Source of the DNA: Glaciecola sp. KUL10
GTDB lineage: Bacteria; Pseudomonadota; Gammaproteobacteria; Enterobacterales; Alteromonadaceae
Reading direction: 5' to 3'
NCBI RefSeq assembly: GCF_003203515.1
Contig: NZ_BGNG01000007.1
Location: forward strand, 62,001 to 126,000
DNA length: 64,000 nucleotides
In this document: piece after piece, positions 17,813-26,863 of the stretch
Layout of the letters: every line of letters begins with the position of its first letter
Position numbering within the stretch: position 1 is the stretch's first letter
Notes under the pieces: generated by a model
Told to the model about the DNA's origin: nothing
Databases searched by the model: none
Seen by the model: only the letters and a program-made list of their open reading frames with translations
Program-made: the position numbers and the translations under genes

Positions 17813-18727
17813 CTAACTCGATTTGTCTCCAACTCGAGAATGAACGTTGTTTAGTAAGTGGTCTATAAGCGCTCGAACAGCCGGAGATTGGGCCAGCCGA
17901 GAAGGAGTAACTAAACTTAATTGCGCGAGCCCAGCGGTCCAGTCAGGTAAGACTCTGACCAAGGTCCCACTATCTACTTCTGCTCTGCATGTATAAGCGG
18001 GCAAGTTTACTATCCCCAAGCTTTTTGCTGCCGCTTGTTTTAAGGTAGCCATGTCATCACTACACAGTTTAGGGCTAAAAGGAATTGAAGACTTTACTCC
18101 AGTGCTGTTTTCTAAGTTCCAAAGACCGTGTGTAGGCTGCCAACCCACCTTCAAGCTTTGCTTATTTCGCAAATCTTCGGGTGACTTTGGCGTACCCGTT
18201 TTATCGAGATACTCAGGACTCGCAAACAAATGCCAAGAAACCATCGCTAAGCGTCGTTGAATAATGCTCGAATCTGGCATTGTATCCATATGGCCTCTTA
18301 TTGCCATATCTAAGCCTGAAGCAACAAGGTCAACAGTTTGGTTGGTAACCTGTTGCACAAGTTCCACATTTGGGTACTTCACCAGAAACTCGAAAACTAA
18401 CTCCTGAATCGCAAATTGTGCAACGCCTACTGAGCAACTTAGGTTTACACAACCATTCAGTGTTGCTTGTCGACTTTGAAACGCTGCTTCGGCAACCTCC
18501 ATGTCCTCTATTACCGTGCGCGCATGCTCGTAGAATACTTGACCGGCTTCGGTTACATTAAACTGCCGAGAAGTTCTTTGTATCAGTCGAGTATCGAGTC
18601 TTTCTTCTAACTGGGTTACGTGCCTGCTGAGGCGTGATTTAGGCATATTTAATGCCTTTGCAGCAGAGGAAAATCCTCGTTTTTCTACGACGTGTACAAA
18701 ATAGAAGTAGTCATTTAAATCGATCAT
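17813..18727 (-). CDS. LysR-family transcriptional regulator
   Basis: LysR-type regulator, 304 aa. The N-terminal winged helix-turn-helix (residues 1-60) is clear, with FSSAAKALNMPKSRLSRHV as helix-turn-helix and the LEERL linker; the periplasmic-binding-fold effector domain follows. It is divergent from the pirin gene across 144 bp and so is its likely regulator. It resembles the AaeR/DmlR-type subgroup that commonly flanks pirin/quinone-stress genes in this order; the ligand is unknown. Confidence 0.92.
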   Translation of the reverse strand: MIDLNDYFYFVHVVEKRGFSSAAKALNMPKSRLSRHVTQLEERLDTRLIQRTSRQFNVTEAGQVFYEHARTVIEDMEVAEAAFQSRQATLNGCVNLSCSVGVAQFAIQELVFEFLVKYPNVELVQQVTNQTVDLVASGLDMAIRGHMDTMPDSSIIQRRLAMVSWHLFASPEYLDKTGTPKSPEDLRNKQSLKVGWQPTHGLWNLENSTGVKSSIPFSPKLCSDDMATLKQAAAKSLGIVNLPAYTCRAEVDSGTLVRVLPDWTAGLAQLSLVTPSRLAQSPAVRALIDHLLNNVHSRVGDKSS

Positions 18728-18871
18728 AACTATCTATGCTCCTTGTGTTCGTTTCAAGTATAGAACGATGGTTTCATTTTTTGAATCTACACGTCCTTCT
18801 TTTTGAACGCTACCATTTAACTAATCGTCAGTGGCACCCCAAATTACTATATTTGAACAGGAGACTTTAAA

Positions 18872-19789
18872 ATGAATAGCGCTTCCGTGGTAGCAGAAAC
18901 CCCCAATGTAGAAACACTTTCTAGTCTTACAATCAGCGCCCCACAAAAAGGTAAAGCACTGAATATAGGCACCGGTTTTACAGCAAGCACTTTTCGCCAC
19001 AGTAATTTCGTTGGCGCAATGGACCCTTTAGTCATGGTAGACCATTACCAGATGAGCAAACCTACTTTTGGTGCGCACCCTCATGCAGGTCTTTCGGCAG
19101 TCACAGTACTTTTTGAAGACAGCGTTGGCAAATTTCACAACCAAGATTCACTAGGCAATGACTTTGATTTGATGCCTGGCGACTTGTATTGGTTAAAAGC
19201 TGCGTCAGGTGCGGTTCATGATGAGAAACCTAGAGATGGAGCGAGTACTCATGGTCTTCAGGTATTTATCAATCTGCCAAATTTGATGAAACATGATTCG
19301 CCAGAATCGCTGCATGTGAAAGCTCAAGATATGCCAACTATTGCAAAAGATGGTATGCGGGTTCGCGTTGTACTTGGAAACAGTAATCAAACTAAAGGGG
19401 CGGTATCACCTTCGTTACCTATGACGATTCTAGATGCCGAACTTGATGCGGGTTGTAATTTTACTCACGACTTGCAAGCTAAAGAGAATGCCTGGATATA
19501 TCTATTGAATGGCGAAATTGAAGTAAATGCTGGAGACAAGAAAGTAGCTATGCAAGCCGGTGAAGCGCTTAGTATCGAAGCTACATCTAAGGTTAATACT
19601 AATTTGATTGAGTTAACTAATACAGCAAGCTCTACAGCACACTTTGTTTTGTTTGCTTCTGTCCCCGTCAATGAGAGTTTTGTACAAAAGGGCCCCTTTG
19701 TAATGAGCAATGAGGCTGAAATAGCAAGGATTGAAGCAGCATATGCTGCAGGCAAACTGGGTCAGATTACACCGTTTACCAAAAACTAA
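18872..19789 (+). CDS. pirin family protein (bicupin)
   Basis: Cytoplasmic bicupin of the pirin family, 305 aa. The metal-binding residues are visible in the HPHAG motif and the later GAVHDEKP (His and Glu), with the family's DSLGND segment between. Some bacterial pirins are quercetinases or redox-sensing partners; nothing here selects one role. AGGAG lies 11 nt before the ATG. The next start, 25 bp on, is the stub of an FMN reductase, then a DUF2798 gene. The divergent LysR gene likely controls the set. Confidence 0.9.
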   Translation: MNSASVVAETPNVETLSSLTISAPQKGKALNIGTGFTASTFRHSNFVGAMDPLVMVDHYQMSKPTFGAHPHAGLSAVTVLFEDSVGKFHNQDSLGNDFDLMPGDLYWLKAASGAVHDEKPRDGASTHGLQVFINLPNLMKHDSPESLHVKAQDMPTIAKDGMRVRVVLGNSNQTKGAVSPSLPMTILDAELDAGCNFTHDLQAKENAWIYLLNGEIEVNAGDKKVAMQAGEALSIEATSKVNTNLIELTNTASSTAHFVLFASVPVNESFVQKGPFVMSNEAEIARIEAAYAAGKLGQITPFTKN

Positions 19790-19814
19790 TTTTCACTCCA
19801 TCGAGGAAATAACA

Positions 19815-19880
19815 ATGAAGGTTTTAGCATTTGCAGCAAGTAATAGTTTTGAAGGAGATTACTCTAATGATTCCCCGTAA
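19815..19880 (+). pseudogene. N-terminal stub of an NADPH-dependent FMN reductase
   Basis: A good ribosome-binding site (GAGGAAAT) is followed by ATG and MKVLAFAASNS, the signature N-terminus of flavodoxin-fold NADPH:FMN reductases. The frame then runs into unrelated codons and stops after 21 residues. The body of the enzyme is gone and the next sequence is the ribosome-binding site and start of the DUF2798 gene. Pirin, FMN reductase and DUF2798 genes occur together in related bacteria, so an internal deletion of about 170 codons is the simplest reading. The stub is too short to be certain. Confidence 0.55.
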
Positions 19881-20097
19881 ATTAGAAGCTCTTGCGTTTT
19901 CATTTGTAATGTCATTTCTAATGTCCGGCGTCATGTCAGCGACCATGTTATTTTTAGAATCAACAACTATATATGGAGCTGTTGTCAAGTGGCCAAAAGC
20001 TTGGCTAATCGCACTATTAGTTGCCTTTCCATTCAGTCTAATTATCGTGCCATTAACCCGCCAGTTGTTGGCAATGCTCATTATATCAAGTGAATGA
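19867..20097 (+). CDS. DUF2798 family two-helix membrane protein
   Basis: Small inner-membrane protein of the DUF2798 family, 76 aa from ATG 19867, with two hydrophobic helices (about 8-32 and 40-62). The family motifs IPRKLEALAF, SGVMSATM and a W..AW..A segment are recognisable. The start is chosen by GGAG 10 nt upstream and by family alignment, which begins at IPRKLE; an upstream in-frame start would read through the FMN-reductase stub. Function is unknown. It converges with an alpha/beta hydrolase gene. Confidence 0.85.
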   Translation: MIPRKLEALAFSFVMSFLMSGVMSATMLFLESTTIYGAVVKWPKAWLIALLVAFPFSLIIVPLTRQLLAMLIISSE

Positions 20098-20127
20098 CGA
20101 TGATGCGGGGCAGACTCTTCATTAACT

Positions 20128-20997
20128 TTATTTGAACCAAAAATTCAGAACCTCGGGATAGTTCGCTGGCAAGATGTGATCTGCATCAAAAACTATTTGC
20201 ACCTTGGACTTCGTTGGCATGGTATTGAACAATTCTGAAAATTCAGACTGTGACGAATACTGATCTTGATTCGAGCTAAGCAATAACACATTTTGGTGTT
20301 TGATGAATTGAGCGGCATCGATGGGAGATACATACTCCATTTTCTCGTCAACATTGGGCGGAACAATGATTATCATTTTTTCAATGCGGTCATCGGCTGC
20401 AGCTAAGAGGAGTGACATTTGCGCTCCCATACTATACCCAACAACGTGTATTGGCATTCCTTTAAACTGGGGTTGTTCTGTAACCCAGTTCAATAGAAGC
20501 TTATAGTCTCGGATACTACTTTGCACCATGTCCAAGTAAAATTCTGGATCACCGGATTTCATGTTTCCCATGATGAGTTGCAGTGGTTTATCTGCAAGTT
20601 TCCGTGAGCCATGATACCTTGCATCGAGCGCCACGACTGCATATCCATTTTCATGTGCCATTTGAGTTATTTTGTTCGCTTGTGTGATCGTGGGTGAGCC
20701 ATTAATTTCGGCGTTCCACCAACGTGGGTAGCTCCTTCCCATTGCGTGCAGCGCAATTAGAACAGGGTGCTTATCTGAGTTTGATTCAGGGTAGCTTATT
20801 TGACCGTTAACCTGGTCACCATCAAAGCTCTTATAGCTGATTTGTGTTCTCCCATTTTCTAATTCAACCTGTTCCACCTTAGCTACTGTGCCATTGGTAG
20901 AGTAAAAGTCTTGAAAGGGGTTTTTATTGGTTTCTGCAAACACGCTTTGTGACACAAATGAAAACAGCAAGGCGCCCAATTTAAACAGTTTATTCAT
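20128..20997 (-). CDS. exported alpha/beta hydrolase (dienelactone hydrolase-like)
   Basis: Periplasmic alpha/beta hydrolase of 289 aa with a signal peptide (MNKLFKLGALLFSFVSQSVFA). The start is set at ATG 20997, preceded by GGAG; an upstream in-frame ATG would add 18 unlikely residues. The nucleophile elbow is GYSMGAQ, the oxyanion region HAMGRS, and the His is in DADHILP near the C-terminus. The acid residue is probably the Asp in SSNQDQYS. The substrate is unknown. Confidence 0.85.
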   Translation of the reverse strand: MNKLFKLGALLFSFVSQSVFAETNKNPFQDFYSTNGTVAKVEQVELENGRTQISYKSFDGDQVNGQISYPESNSDKHPVLIALHAMGRSYPRWWNAEINGSPTITQANKITQMAHENGYAVVALDARYHGSRKLADKPLQLIMGNMKSGDPEFYLDMVQSSIRDYKLLLNWVTEQPQFKGMPIHVVGYSMGAQMSLLLAAADDRIEKMIIIVPPNVDEKMEYVSPIDAAQFIKHQNVLLLSSNQDQYSSQSEFSELFNTMPTKSKVQIVFDADHILPANYPEVLNFWFK

Positions 20998-21221
20998 TGT
21001 TGTAGTAACTCCGTATCTAGTTAAGTTGAGAGCAAACCATACTCGTCCCATTGTGAAAAAGACGTGAAAAAACAGAATTCTGACGTGCAGAAATTTAAGT
21101 GATTCCGCTGTTATAGGTTTTTCACGTTTATTTCACAACATTAATGGAATGGTGAAACTTATAATTAACCCGCTATTTAGATGGCAACAGGCCGTCCGTT
21201 TAAAATAGGTATTATGAAGAC

Positions 21222-23045
21222 ATGTTTTCTTGTGATATTAGCCGTTGCTTCAGAAGTTTTAGTCGATACACACTCATATTCTTGCTGTTTTGTCTTACGT
21301 CATTGACATCGAATGCAAACGAACAAAAAGCCGAAATACAACAGCTTCTCGCAGACTATAAATTGGCGGGTATTGTTTACACGACATTTGATGATGGCCA
21401 AACAAATTTTTCTTTTTCCGGGTTTGCAAATATTAAGTCAAATCGTCGCATGCAATTAGACACAAAGGTGCAAGTAGGCTCGGTAGGTAAAGTTGTTTTG
21501 GCTGTCGGTGTTTTGCACCTCATAACCACTGGGAAGATTCATTTAGACGATTCAGTTGAGTACTTGCTTCCTACATTAGACTGGCAAAATCATTGGTCGG
21601 ACAATACCCCAATAACCATTGAGCATTTATTAGCACATACGTCTGGTCTGGATAACATCAAAATGTGGCAGTTACTCAATTCGAGCACTAAACCCGATAC
21701 ACCTTTAGAAGAAGCATTTTTAAATACTGATCCGGATATTTTAAGTCCTCGCTTTGAACCAGGAACTCAATACTCTTATTCAAACATAGGTTACGGCTTA
21801 CTTGGCATGATTATTCAAGCCGCTACAGGTAAGAACTATGAAGATTACATGGACTCGATGTTGGAAAAGTTGAACATGAATGACAGTACATTTCACTACG
21901 TCACACAAGAAAGTGACTCGCGCCTTGCCATGGGATATTTTGAGGATGCAAATCCCCAGATTGCGGTTCCAATGTTATTGAGACCAGCGGGACAATTTAC
22001 GACAACGATTAATGATATGAATCAATTGATCCAATTTCTGTTGGGAAGCGGGATGAGTGAAGGTGAACGTATCGTGCAAGCGGTTCTAATGAACAGACTA
22101 GGCGTCCCGAGAGGAACGCTTGCTTTTGATTCTGGGCTTGAGCATGGGCATGGACTTGCTCTAGCAAAACGAGATAGACATGGCGCTATAGGCTATTGTC
22201 ATCCGGGTGAAACGTTCGGTTTTTATGCTTACCTTTGTCTTTTTCCAGAGGAGAATAAAGGTTATTTTTTTGCGATAAACACCGACAATGAGAGCGCGCA
22301 CTATGACGATTTCAATCGTGTGTTAATCAATCAACTCAAGGTAAGAAAATCCACTGAAAACTATGAGGCTGGTTCTTTCAATAACCCGCAACAGGATATT
22401 TCAGGTCTATATATCCTCTCGCCAAACAACATGGAAGAATTCCAGTGGTTAGACTTCATGTTTAATAGTATTTATCTAAGTGCCACAGACAAAGGTTTTA
22501 ATGTGTATTCTCTTCAACAGAAAGAGTTTGAAATTTCGAATGTAGGCCAATTCCTTTACAGGCGAGATGGCAGATTAAATGCATCTCACGTTTATTATCG
22601 CGACGGTCAGCTCCGATTTATTAGTGACGGGCTTAATACCTACAAAAAATCACCTTTGAGCTTCATGCTGTTGAATTGGTTTGTGCTTATATTGGGGGGA
22701 CTGGCTTTGATAGCATTGATAGCCAGAGGCACCGTAGTGGCTGTAAATGGCTTCAAACAAGGTATAAATTCAATTTTATTGCCCTATTCAGTGTTGTGCT
22801 TGTCAGTAATACCCGTATATCTTTATTCACAACAGAGTTTCTTAGACTTTGGTGAAGAGACTGCTGCAAGCATATCATTGGCCGTGATCAGTACAATGTT
22901 TCCCATCACCTGCTTTATAGCTACCCTGCTGTATGTAATAACAAAGAAGCTCAAGAGCTTTGATGCGCTGATAACTCTACTTGTATTGATGTTCACAGTT
23001 TACTTAACTGTCAACGACGTTCTACCAATAATATTTTGGAAATAG
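21222..23045 (+). CDS. class C serine hydrolase with C-terminal membrane domain
   Basis: Exported serine hydrolase (607 aa). The signal or anchor is at residues 15-33, and the catalytic domain spans about 34-370 with SVGK at 87-90, YSN in SYSNIGYG and a third motif H-P-G in CHPGETFG in place of the usual HGG. A beta-rich linker (380-470) is followed by about four transmembrane helices (480-607). This architecture is seen in ybbE/pbp4*-like esterases of unknown substrate. Monocistronic and convergent with the next gene. Confidence 0.88.
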   Translation: MFSCDISRCFRSFSRYTLIFLLFCLTSLTSNANEQKAEIQQLLADYKLAGIVYTTFDDGQTNFSFSGFANIKSNRRMQLDTKVQVGSVGKVVLAVGVLHLITTGKIHLDDSVEYLLPTLDWQNHWSDNTPITIEHLLAHTSGLDNIKMWQLLNSSTKPDTPLEEAFLNTDPDILSPRFEPGTQYSYSNIGYGLLGMIIQAATGKNYEDYMDSMLEKLNMNDSTFHYVTQESDSRLAMGYFEDANPQIAVPMLLRPAGQFTTTINDMNQLIQFLLGSGMSEGERIVQAVLMNRLGVPRGTLAFDSGLEHGHGLALAKRDRHGAIGYCHPGETFGFYAYLCLFPEENKGYFFAINTDNESAHYDDFNRVLINQLKVRKSTENYEAGSFNNPQQDISGLYILSPNNMEEFQWLDFMFNSIYLSATDKGFNVYSLQQKEFEISNVGQFLYRRDGRLNASHVYYRDGQLRFISDGLNTYKKSPLSFMLLNWFVLILGGLALIALIARGTVVAVNGFKQGINSILLPYSVLCLSVIPVYLYSQQSFLDFGEETAASISLAVISTMFPITCFIATLLYVITKKLKSFDALITLLVLMFTVYLTVNDVLPIIFWK

Positions 23046-23153
23046 GGAGTTGTCATTCTTTGTCACACAATCTGCTCATTCATTTCTGAGCGGAGTATGA
23101 TCACCTAGTGGAACAGAGCTGGAAGTTGGACGCAAGCTTGCTGCTGACAGCCA

Positions 23154-23840
23154 CTAGTCAGTGGCAATGGTTATTGCAATTGCTATTGCCATTTGTTCGA
23201 CAAGTGCATCAAAAGAATGTCTTGCTTTTTCAGGGTTTTTGATTAATTCCTCAAAGCCATTAAATGTAATGCTGTTGGGAATATAGATCGATGATTGTCC
23301 TGCCTCTGATTTATTGCCAATGGCGAATGACTGATTATAATACGTTTGCCGCTTATTTTTGTCAGTTATACTGGCTTGCACATACATAAACGGAACATAT
23401 TCACCTGCTTGGTCATCGTCACTAAAGCCCATCGACACTAAAGTTAAGGTCAAAGATAAGCTGCTTGATGCAGAACTGCTGTTGTGAGCTAGTTGTTGTG
23501 CTATATGCCCTTGTTCAGTTAGTACTCGGGCGACTCTTTTACTAAGTCGCTCTGAGAAATCATCGGCGCTAGAGTTGATCATCGCCATGACTTTGTTTGT
23601 CTTTATGTATCTATCACCTACTAAATAAAAAGGTGTCAGTACGCCCATGAAGTAATTCATACTTTCATTATTTTTCACGGTATAGCGACCCACTTCATTT
23701 ACGACTTCGACCATTAATGGAGTATTTTTTAAGTCGATTTGTGCTCTATCATCCATTGTTCCGGGTACAGATGCGCAGCCCTGTAAAGATATAAAAAAGA
23801 ATGCAGAAACATACTGCCAATGATGTCTAAATAAAGGCAT
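23154..23840 (-). CDS. hypothetical lipoprotein
   Basis: Not recognised. A 228-residue protein with a lipobox SLQGC near residue 22 that marks it as a lipoprotein. The mature part is hydrophilic, with a Ser-rich segment (about 118-128). Its start codon overlaps the stop of the upstream alpha/beta hydrolase by one base, so the two are translationally coupled and may act on the same process at the envelope. Confidence 0.7.
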   Translation of the reverse strand: MPLFRHHWQYVSAFFFISLQGCASVPGTMDDRAQIDLKNTPLMVEVVNEVGRYTVKNNESMNYFMGVLTPFYLVGDRYIKTNKVMAMINSSADDFSERLSKRVARVLTEQGHIAQQLAHNSSSASSSLSLTLTLVSMGFSDDDQAGEYVPFMYVQASITDKNKRQTYYNQSFAIGNKSEAGQSSIYIPNSITFNGFEELIKNPEKARHSFDALVEQMAIAIAITIATD

Positions 23841-24697
23841 TATTTATCACTCCGAGAGTTAATTACTGCAACAATGCTTTTCGCGACCAGTTCTGGGTGC
23901 GTTTTATGAAGATTGTGATGTGGCGAATCAATTATATGATGGACTTGACGTTCCTGATTGCTAATTAACTCACTATGTTGCCTGATCCAAAGGGTTTTGC
24001 CTTTCTCTGTTTCATTAAAAGCAAAAGGTTGATTGCTAACTCGACCAGCTGTTAGTACGTGAACTGACATGTTTTTGGGAAGCGCTCGAGTGTGTTTTAA
24101 TGCGTTATCCATTTGTTCAATGAGCAATTTATAGTCTGCGACTAAATGCTCAGGCATGTATTTCAATAGCATAGTATCTTCACGTTTTATAAACTGCTCA
24201 TCTATAGCCTTGAACTGATGGCGCTGAGACAGGGTTGCAGGCTCTACCATCACCATGCCCTGTAGTTCTTTAGGATATGCTTCAGCGTATTCACTCGCGA
24301 TTAAACCGCTGTATGAGTGAGTGACATAAATAAAGGGTTGATTTATGTTTAGATACGCTTTCAAGGCTTTTAGATCTTCAAGATGATTTGGAATATCTCT
24401 TGGCTTCGAAACTGCTGAAGACTTTCCTATGCCCGCTCTCGAATAGGTTATCGTGCGAATACTTGCAGGCAGTGAATCAATAACCAGTTCCCAAACTTCT
24501 TGATCGGTACCAAAACCAGCATCAAAAATAACGACAACATCCCCGTGCGCAGAATCTTTATATGCCAATCTTACATCATTCAACTGGGCAAATCGTATTG
24601 GGTCTACGGAGTGTTTTTGAGCGGCTGAAGCACCCACTCCAAAAACAAGCGTTCCAATAATTAAATTTATAGCTAAAAGCTTAAGTAAAGATCTCAT
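23840..24697 (-). CDS. exported alpha/beta hydrolase
   Basis: Periplasmic alpha/beta-fold hydrolase of 285 aa with a signal peptide (1-26, ending ASAA). The nucleophile elbow is THSYSG where the usual form is GHSYGG; the Ser is kept and both flanking residues remain small. The oxyanion segment is IFDAGFGTD, and the candidate His is in DSPHHNLH near the C-terminus. It is the first gene of a two-gene operon with the lipoprotein. The substrate is unknown. Confidence 0.85.
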   Translation of the reverse strand: MRSLLKLLAINLIIGTLVFGVGASAAQKHSVDPIRFAQLNDVRLAYKDSAHGDVVVIFDAGFGTDQEVWELVIDSLPASIRTITYSRAGIGKSSAVSKPRDIPNHLEDLKALKAYLNINQPFIYVTHSYSGLIASEYAEAYPKELQGMVMVEPATLSQRHQFKAIDEQFIKREDTMLLKYMPEHLVADYKLLIEQMDNALKHTRALPKNMSVHVLTAGRVSNQPFAFNETEKGKTLWIRQHSELISNQERQVHHIIDSPHHNLHKTHPELVAKSIVAVINSRSDK

Positions 24698-25069
24698 AGA
24701 AAATTCTCATAATAGTCATCAGTTTTGCTTATTTTGTTGGCGTAGTTGTGAAACTGATGTGAATTGACTGTTTTTTGTAATCCGCTCAGCAAAAAGTCAC
24801 GCAGAAGGTGATACGTTTTAGACAAAGTGAGTGCGCCGAAGCTACTATAAATATTGCAACGGTCTATCGAAGTCGAGATTTTTATATTGTGTAAGACCAA
24901 TTTTGACGAGGAGTTAGTTCAAACTCTCTGATAGCCAAAGTGATGGTTTGCTGAAGTTGTTCTGGAGACTGCTGATACTTTGTCAGCTCGATTTAATCAT
25001 TAGCGAATGAATTCATTGGAATAACAGATGCTTATGAACATAAAAAATTATAGTGCCGTATCATACTCC
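24698..25069. other. intergenic stretch without a supported gene
   Basis: A 68-codon minus-strand frame abuts the hydrolase start, but it begins at TTG, has no ribosome-binding site and reads like random sequence. The stretch should hold the promoter of the hydrolase/lipoprotein operon. No repeat or hairpin stands out. Confidence 0.4.
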
Positions 25070-26002
25070 TTACGATAGATATTTAAACCAATCAAGCTCG
25101 GGGCCTTGCGGCACAATCTGTGATGGATTTAAAGCCTTAATTGAGTAATAACCGGCTTTGATATGATCTATGCGAGTGTTTTTTGCAAACGCCTCAATTT
25201 TTAACAAACGCTCTAAATAAGCTGATATCGCTGGGAATTCGCCAATCGATTTAATATTTGTTTTAAATAATCCATGATAAGCAACATCAAAACGTGTCAA
25301 CGTAACAAACAATCGAATATCACTCTCCGTTAATTGCTTACCCACTGCATAATCATTGTTTTGAAAATGCGTCTCTAAGGCTTCTAATCGTTCAAATAAA
25401 GACACGATAGCTTCGTTATAAGCTTGTTGACTTGATGCAAATCCAGCTCGGTAAACGCCGTTGTTTACGCTTTCATATATACTATCGTTAAAAGCGTCAA
25501 TATCTTCTTGGAGCTCTATTGGGTAAAGATTAATATCTGAATGATGTATAGACCTTAAATCTTCATTAAAAATATGCAAAATGTCGGAAGATTCATTGTT
25601 AATGATCTTATTGTTTTGCATGTCCCAAAGGATTGGTACTGTAGCGCGACCTGTATATTGGTCATCAGTAATGGTATATAGTTGATGGGCAAATTCGACA
25701 TCTTCAATACCGCTTTTAGTTGCCCCTGGAAATGAACCAAATTTCCACCCTAAATCTCCTAGTTGAGGCTCAACTACTTTTAGCTCAATTGCTTGCTCCA
25801 AGCCTAGTAAAGAGCGAGCGATTAGCGTGCGAGTGGCCCAAGGACAAATATAAGCGACGTATAGTCTAAGGCCTTGTTCAACTGCTGACTCTGCATTAGT
25901 AATTCTCTGTGTGAAGATACTACTTTGGCGAACAAAGCGACCTTCACTGTCTTTTTTCTGTACTGGATCCCATTTAGATTTCCATTTTCCGTTAACTAGC
26001 AT
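25070..26002 (-). CDS. glutathionyl-hydroquinone reductase (YqjG/ECM4 type)
   Basis: Xi-class glutathione transferase that reduces glutathionyl-hydroquinones, cytoplasmic, 310 aa. The hallmark CPWATR (catalytic Cys 53) is preceded by RLYVAYI, and the family's TVPILWD with NNESSDI glutathione-binding motif follows. The C-terminal all-helical domain keeps the TLTRFD and YH segments that cap the active site. Monocistronic; the 290 bp upstream of its start hold no gene. Confidence 0.93.
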   Translation of the reverse strand: MLVNGKWKSKWDPVQKKDSEGRFVRQSSIFTQRITNAESAVEQGLRLYVAYICPWATRTLIARSLLGLEQAIELKVVEPQLGDLGWKFGSFPGATKSGIEDVEFAHQLYTITDDQYTGRATVPILWDMQNNKIINNESSDILHIFNEDLRSIHHSDINLYPIELQEDIDAFNDSIYESVNNGVYRAGFASSQQAYNEAIVSLFERLEALETHFQNNDYAVGKQLTESDIRLFVTLTRFDVAYHGLFKTNIKSIGEFPAISAYLERLLKIEAFAKNTRIDHIKAGYYSIKALNPSQIVPQGPELDWFKYLS

Positions 26003-26294
26003 GATATTTCCTCTATATTTTGATGTGCTTCGCCATCAGGCAAAAAACTTATTGTTTATATGACTTCAAAATTTGAACGTATTTATTGAAGGAGTATGAA
26101 CCTGACGCAATGGGTTTATATGTTGTTTACCCTCATCGAAACTTGATGGGCAACAAACTCCGACATTTATTGACTTTATTAGTAGATAATATGGCGAAAC
26201 TCCTCACTGGGACCGGCTTTAACATTACAGTTTGTGAAGAAATTTATGCCTAAATACTGTATCGCCATAGGTGTTGGTGGTGCATCAAAGGTAA

Positions 26295-26732
26295 CTACAT
26301 GCAAAGTAATAAACCAGATGTAACACCACTAACAGTGCGCACATGGTTCCAAACGACCCATTTAGAAAGGTATTCTTTCCAAACGGCTTTTATTTCAGAT
26401 TTTTGTGCACCTTTAAGCTTGTCATTAAGCGGTACGTTGAACACAACGGTTACCGCAACGGTGCCAATAAAGAAGATAATACCAGCGGCCGATGTGACCC
26501 CCGAGCTTATGAAAAATAAACTCAGGCTACCAACGCCGGAAATAAAGAAACAACCAAGAAACAGAGGGTTCAAAATCTTTTTATTAATTAAAACCATCAC
26601 ATCAGCTCCATTATCTATGCTCGACAACGCATACATGATGGTGTTGCTAAAAATGAAATAAAGACCAATCATCGTGATCATGGCCAGTTTAATGATTGTT
26701 TCCGTCAGTAACCAAAGTGTGAAATCGGGCAT
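26295..26732 (-). CDS. DUF1772 (anthrone oxygenase-like) membrane protein
   Basis: Inner-membrane protein of 145 aa with four hydrophobic helices and the DUF1772 signature: NVPLND, then W..Y...W..WNHVRT before the last helix. The start at 26732 is chosen because a perfect AGGAGG sits 5 nt upstream; the longer frame adds 14 residues without one. Some fungal members are anthrone oxygenases, but for bacterial ones no activity is established. Confidence 0.85.
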   Translation of the reverse strand: MPDFTLWLLTETIIKLAMITMIGLYFIFSNTIMYALSSIDNGADVMVLINKKILNPLFLGCFFISGVGSLSLFFISSGVTSAAGIIFFIGTVAVTVVFNVPLNDKLKGAQKSEIKAVWKEYLSKWVVWNHVRTVSGVTSGLLLCM

Positions 26733-26863
26733 AAGTCCTCCTAAATGAATAGATAAAGAATACTCAATGCACAAAGAGATAACTTTACCATTTGACCCAA
26801 TTTCACTACCGTTAGTACATTACTAAAGTGTCTAAACAGGCTTTGATACTATAGATGAAAGCC

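Noticed and set aside
24694-24900. 68-codon minus-strand frame that overlaps the start of the alpha/beta hydrolase by 4 bp
   Set aside because: It begins at TTG without a ribosome-binding site, lacks any domain or compositional signal, and would cover the expected promoter of the operon.
26299-26661. 120-codon plus-strand frame opposite the DUF1772 gene
   Set aside because: It is the shadow of the minus-strand gene, which has a perfect AGGAGG and a full family signature.
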